From Microcella sp. (GTDB taxonomy: Bacteria; Actinomycetota; Actinomycetes; Actinomycetales; Microbacteriaceae), in the NCBI GenBank assembly GCA_020216895.1, contig JAIWOM010000048.1, forward strand, positions 1-8,945: a stretch of 8,945 nucleotides of DNA. Reading direction: 5' to 3'. The translations under genes were made by a program, and so were the position numbers. The notes under the pieces were generated by a model. The model worked only from the letters and a program-made list of their open reading frames with translations, did no database searches and had not been told where the DNA came from. The number at the start of each line of letters is the position of its first letter. Position 1 is the first letter of the stretch. Below, one piece after another: positions 6,440-8,945 of this stretch.

Positions 6440-7042
6440 GTGTCGCGGTACGTCTATCTGGTCCGGCATGGCGAGCAGCTGGATGCGGAGCACGGTCTAC
6501 CCGACGGTCCGCTCAGCGGCCGGGGGCAGCGCCAGGCCCGCGCGATCGCCGAGCGATTGAGCGGCGTGCCGTTCGCGAGCGTCCGTACCTCGCCCCTGCA
6601 GCGCGCCGTCGAGACCGCCCGGCTCATGACCGAGTACATGCCCTCCATCGAGCCGGAGCCCTCGGCGTTGCTGATGGACTGCATCCCCTCCGGCCCGACC
6701 CCCGACATGCCCGCGGTGTTCGAGCCCTTCTACGGCGGCATCACGCCCGAGGAGATCGCGGCGGGGGAGGCGCAGATGGCCGACGCGACCGCGGAGTGGC
6801 TCTCGCACTCGCGGGAGGACCGCCACGACCTGCTCATCACCCACAACTTCGTGATCGCCTGGTTCGTCCGCGAGGTGTTCGGGGCGCCTGCCTGGCGGTG
6901 GATGGGCATCAACCAGGCGAACTGCGGTCTGACGATCATCCGGGTGCGCAGCGCGAAGCCGCCCGTGCTCGTCGCCCACAACGACCTCGGTCATCTGCCA
7001 GCCGAGCTACGGACGGGCCTTCCGGTCGACCAGCCGTTCTAG
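6440..7042 (+). CDS. Histidine phosphatase superfamily protein (phosphoglycerate-mutase-like)
   Basis: The 200-residue product begins at once with the catalytic YLVRHGEQ motif, where H10 would carry the phosphate and R9 bind it. R49 in the RTSPLQRAVETA segment and the second catalytic histidine H135 in LLITHNFVIAWF complete the phosphate pocket. This is the branch-1 histidine phosphatase fold of phosphoglycerate-mutase-like enzymes. A mutase role is unlikely to be deducible: the sequence lacks the usual longer mutase insertions and reads as a small phosphatase of unknown substrate. GTG 6440 has the purine-rich GAGGGGAG (6423-6430) 9 bases upstream. The gene is divergent from the TetR gene across the operator at 6350-6371. 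Its TAG stop overlaps the stop of the opposing DUF2236 gene by four bases, with no room for a terminator between them. Confidence 0.92.
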   Translation: MSRYVYLVRHGEQLDAEHGLPDGPLSGRGQRQARAIAERLSGVPFASVRTSPLQRAVETARLMTEYMPSIEPEPSALLMDCIPSGPTPDMPAVFEPFYGGITPEEIAAGEAQMADATAEWLSHSREDRHDLLITHNFVIAWFVREVFGAPAWRWMGINQANCGLTIIRVRSAKPPVLVAHNDLGHLPAELRTGLPVDQPF

Positions 7043-7941
7043 GGCGACCGCACGGCCTCCAGCCGAGCGAGCCTCCGGCGCGTGTAGTGCACGGTCGAGG
7101 ATTCGCGACCCAGGAGCAACCGCATCCAGCGCAGGGCGAGGCCGGTGAGGGCGATCGCGGGCCAGCGGGGGCGTCGGAGGCCGAGCAGCGTTCGGTACTG
7201 GTCGGGCAGCGAGGCGACGGCACCGGCGAACAGGATGCGGTACGCGGGCCCGACCCCGCGGCCGAGCGGCGGGTTGCGGAGCCAGCGCACGGCCTCGTCG
7301 ACCCGCTCGTCGCGCCGCAGCACGGGCAGGTACGACGCGATCGCGGCGTCGAGCTCGGCACGGCTGCGCGGCGGGTCGGCCATGCCCATCAGCTCGCCGG
7401 CGCGCGCCCACTCGCGCACGTACTGGTCGGAGCCGCCGGGAACCGGCCCGCCCCAGGTCTCGTGGCTGCCGATGAAGGCGTCGGCGAAGACGCAGTGCAC
7501 CCAGCCGATGAGGTCGGCATCGTCGGCCGCGTAGGCGACCGGGGCGCCATCGACGCCCGCGTAGGTGCCCCGCACCCTGCCGTGCAGCCGGGTCACCCAC
7601 GCGCAGGCGGCCTCGGCCTGCGCGCGATCGGCGAACGAGGTCGTGAGCACCCAGCGCACGGTGCCGGCGAGGCGACCGAGCGGATCCTCCCGGTAGCGCG
7701 AGTGGTCGTAGACCCCGGCCATCGCTCCCGGGTGCAGGGTCTGCATGAGCAGGGCGCGGATGCCCGCCACGACCGTCGGGATCCCCGCGTGCACCTCCCA
7801 GACGGCGGAGCCGGGGCCGAAGTACCCTTCGTCGTCCCCGGTCTCGAGGGCGCGCACCCAGTCGGGGGTGCCCTGCGGATCGCCGGAGAACATGACGAGG
7901 ATCCGGCCGCGAGTGCGCTCGAGGAGGGCGGGGCGGGGCAT
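7039..7941 (-). CDS. DUF2236 family protein (MpaB / rubber-oxygenase-like)
   Basis: The 300-residue product matches the DUF2236 family, which includes bacterial latex-clearing rubber oxygenases and the fungal MpaB oxygenase. Supporting segments, in order, are FGPGSAVWEVHAGIPTVVAG, the hallmark LLMQTLHPGAMAGVYDHS with H70 and H80, RYREDPLGRLAGTVRWVL, TSFADRAQAEAA, and VTRLHGRVRG with H120. A later DLIGWVHCVFADAF contributes H149. In the characterised relatives, histidines of this kind bind heme. Whether this protein binds heme or is an oxygenase is inferred, and many actinobacterial members have no known substrate. The mainly helical C-terminal part contains hydrophobic stretches (IALTGLALRWMRLLLG) that might touch the membrane. 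Start ATG 7941 has GGGAGG 8 bases upstream. An ATG six codons earlier (7959) overlaps that site and is rejected. The gene is divergent from the flavoprotein gene, with 89 bases between starts, and shares its stop with the histidine phosphatase gene. Confidence 0.9.
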   Translation of the reverse strand: MPRPALLERTRGRILVMFSGDPQGTPDWVRALETGDDEGYFGPGSAVWEVHAGIPTVVAGIRALLMQTLHPGAMAGVYDHSRYREDPLGRLAGTVRWVLTTSFADRAQAEAACAWVTRLHGRVRGTYAGVDGAPVAYAADDADLIGWVHCVFADAFIGSHETWGGPVPGGSDQYVREWARAGELMGMADPPRSRAELDAAIASYLPVLRRDERVDEAVRWLRNPPLGRGVGPAYRILFAGAVASLPDQYRTLLGLRRPRWPAIALTGLALRWMRLLLGRESSTVHYTRRRLARLEAVRSP

Positions 7942-7995
7942 GACTGCACCCTCCCACACGACGCTGAACGGGATTCGGGAGACCGCTGGGAGGCG

Positions 7996-8022
7996 TGGAC
8001 AAAATACCCCCGGGGGTATAAT
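7996..8022 (+). promoter_or_regulatory. Promoter of the CoA-disulfide-reductase-like gene
   Basis: A consensus TATAAT (8017-8022) has TGGACA (7996-8001; 5 of 6 to TTGACA) upstream, with a short 15-base spacer. The spacer is almost filled by the palindrome at 8004-8019, which also covers half of the -10. Transcription should start 6 to 9 bases after the -10, at about 8029-8031, i.e. at or next to the ATG. Confidence 0.7.
8004..8019. promoter_or_regulatory. CsoR/CstR-type operator palindrome
   Basis: ATACCCCCGGGGGTAT is a perfect 16-bp palindrome. C-tract/G-tract dyads flanked by ATA/TAT are the hallmark of CsoR-family repressors (copper-sensing CsoR, persulfide-sensing CstR, nickel/cobalt RcnR). 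Its place between -35 and -10 is ideal for repression. The downstream flavoprotein, a persulfide/CoA-disulfide-type reductase, favours a CstR-like sensor over a metal sensor. The repressor gene itself is not in the window. Confidence 0.75.
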
Positions 8023-8030
8023 CTCGAAGC

Positions 8031-8945
8031 ATGAGCCCCTCCCGCACGTACGTCATCGTGGGTGGTGTCGCCGGCGGCATGTCGGCCGCCACCCGCCTCC
8101 GCCGCCTCGACGAGGCCGCCCGCATCATCGTCCTCGAGCGCGGCGAGCACGTCTCGTTCGCCAACTGCGGCCTGCCGTACCACGTTGGCGGCGTCATCCC
8201 CGATCGCGAGGCGCTCATCCTGCAGACCCCGGCCTCGCTCGGCGCACGCTTCGCCCTCGACGTGCGCGTGCGCACCGAGGCCGTCGCCATCGATCGGGAT
8301 GCCCGCACCGTGCTCGTGCGCGACCTCACCACCGGCGCCGAGGAGGCGATCGGCTACGACGCCCTCATCCTCAGCCCCGGCGCCGCGCCGGTCCGTCCCG
8401 ATATCCCCGGAATCGAGCGCGGCCTCACTCTGCGCGACATCGCCGACATGGACCGCATCATCGCGGCCGCGCAGGATGCCCGCCGCGCCGTCATCGCCGG
8501 GGCCGGCTTCATCGGCCTCGAGCTGGCCGAGAACCTCCGCCACCGTGGCCTCGAGGTCGCCGTCGTGCAGTCGATGCCGCACGTGCTCCGGCCCTTCGAC
8601 ATCGAGATGGCGCACACGATCGCGCAGCGCCTGCGGGCCAACGGGGTCGAGCTGCATCTCAGCACGACGCTCGCCGGCATCGGCGACGACCACGTGGTGC
8701 TCGACGGCGGCCGCACGCTGCCCGCCGACCTCGTCGTGCTCTCGGTCGGGGTGCGCGCCGACAGCGCGATCGCGCGCGATGCGGGCATCGCCCTCGACGC
8801 GCGCGGGCACATCATCGTCGACGAGTTCCAGCGCACCTCCGACCCCGCGATCTACGCGGTCGGCGACGCGGTCGTGAAGCGCCGCTTCGACGGCGATCCC
8901 GCCCCGGTCTGGCTGGCCGGCCTCGCCAACCGGCACGGACGCCTC
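8031..8945 (+). CDS. CoA-disulfide reductase-like FAD/NAD(P)H flavoprotein (3' end outside window)
   Basis: The first 305 residues are visible and the frame runs off the right edge. The product is a pyridine-nucleotide-disulfide-reductase fold protein of the CoA-disulfide reductase / NADH oxidase branch. FAD binding is shown by YVIVGGVAGGMSAATRLRRLD (7-27) and by IYAVGDAV near residue 280. The single redox cysteine C46 lies in HVSFANCGLPY, diagnostic of this branch rather than the CxxxxC reductases. The NAD(P)H site is VIAGAGFIGLELAENL, with Ala where the motif usually has Gly. Family members reduce CoA disulfide or CoA/glutathione persulfides, some carrying a C-terminal rhodanese domain; whether this one does lies beyond the window. 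A CsoR-family operator sits in its promoter, linking it to persulfide or thiol stress. No good Shine-Dalgarno sequence is present, and the ATG lies 8 bases after TATAAT, so translation is probably leaderless. The ATG at residue 17 falls inside the FAD motif and is excluded as a start. Confidence 0.93.
   Translation, partial: MSPSRTYVIVGGVAGGMSAATRLRRLDEAARIIVLERGEHVSFANCGLPYHVGGVIPDREALILQTPASLGARFALDVRVRTEAVAIDRDARTVLVRDLTTGAEEAIGYDALILSPGAAPVRPDIPGIERGLTLRDIADMDRIIAAAQDARRAVIAGAGFIGLELAENLRHRGLEVAVVQSMPHVLRPFDIEMAHTIAQRLRANGVELHLSTTLAGIGDDHVVLDGGRTLPADLVVLSVGVRADSAIARDAGIALDARGHIIVDEFQRTSDPAIYAVGDAVVKRRFDGDPAPVWLAGLANRHGRL

Noticed and set aside
6272..6493. N-terminal extension of the TetR regulator up to 6493
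   Set aside because: It would cross the operator, the promoter and the start of the divergent phosphatase, and its sequence lacks family similarity.
6373..8034. A 553-codon plus-strand open frame spanning the phosphatase and DUF2236 genes
   Set aside because: It overlaps two well-supported genes and several control sites, and its translation is low-complexity and resembles no protein.
7593..8936. Long minus-strand open frames across the flavoprotein and its promoter (also 7007-8332)
   Set aside because: They are opposite to a gene with clear FAD/NAD motifs and a recognisable promoter, and their composition is that of antisense translation.
1..8945. Search for tRNA, rRNA, CRISPR repeats, insertion sequences, transposase or integrase genes
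   Set aside because: No cloverleaf, regularly spaced repeat, terminal inverted repeat or mobile-element gene could be seen in any part of the window.

Overview
The window is very G+C-rich. Its genes use mostly G- or C-ending codons, several start with GTG, and they are tightly packed. The PNPase sequence is of the actinobacterial kind, and the whole points to a high-GC actinobacterium, probably close to Microbacteriaceae. The family-level placement is an inference from gene style and gene content, not from a marker tree. No rRNA, tRNA, CRISPR array, insertion sequence or phage gene is visible.

Layout. Positions 1-371 hold the 3' part of an unrecognised gene. At 388-868 lies a small gene for a two-helix membrane protein, broken by one extra base in a run of six G. 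Positions 869-1172 are a hairpin-rich leader for pnp (1173-3443), which encodes polynucleotide phosphorylase. pnp is closed by a 26-bp hairpin at 3459-3514. A 250-base non-coding stretch then leads to a seven-helix microbial rhodopsin (3765-4472) with the residue set of an outward proton pump. Next come an aldo-keto reductase (4679-5656, +), a convergent TetR-family repressor (5672-6271, -) with a perfect 22-bp operator over its own promoter, and a divergent histidine phosphatase (6440-7042, +). That gene shares its stop with a convergent DUF2236 / MpaB-like oxygenase-family gene (7039-7941, -). At the right edge is the 5' part of a CoA-disulfide-reductase-like flavoprotein (8031 to beyond 8945). 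It sits behind a CsoR/CstR-type palindrome embedded in a TATAAT promoter so close to the ATG that the mRNA is probably leaderless.

How the genes fit together. There is no single pathway operon here. The window is a run of mostly single-gene transcription units. The rhodopsin would turn green light into proton-motive force, but no retinal or carotenoid genes are nearby, so retinal must come from elsewhere. The TetR gene regulates itself and possibly a neighbour. The flavoprotein at the right end most likely belongs to a persulfide/thiol stress response controlled by a CsoR-family repressor encoded outside the window.

The items most worth a second look are the rhodopsin, which pairs a proteorhodopsin-like D-T-E triad with a bacteriorhodopsin-like Met at the usual His position and an aromatic residue closing the antenna site; the operator/leaderless-promoter arrangement at 7996-8031; and the G-run frameshift at 570-575.
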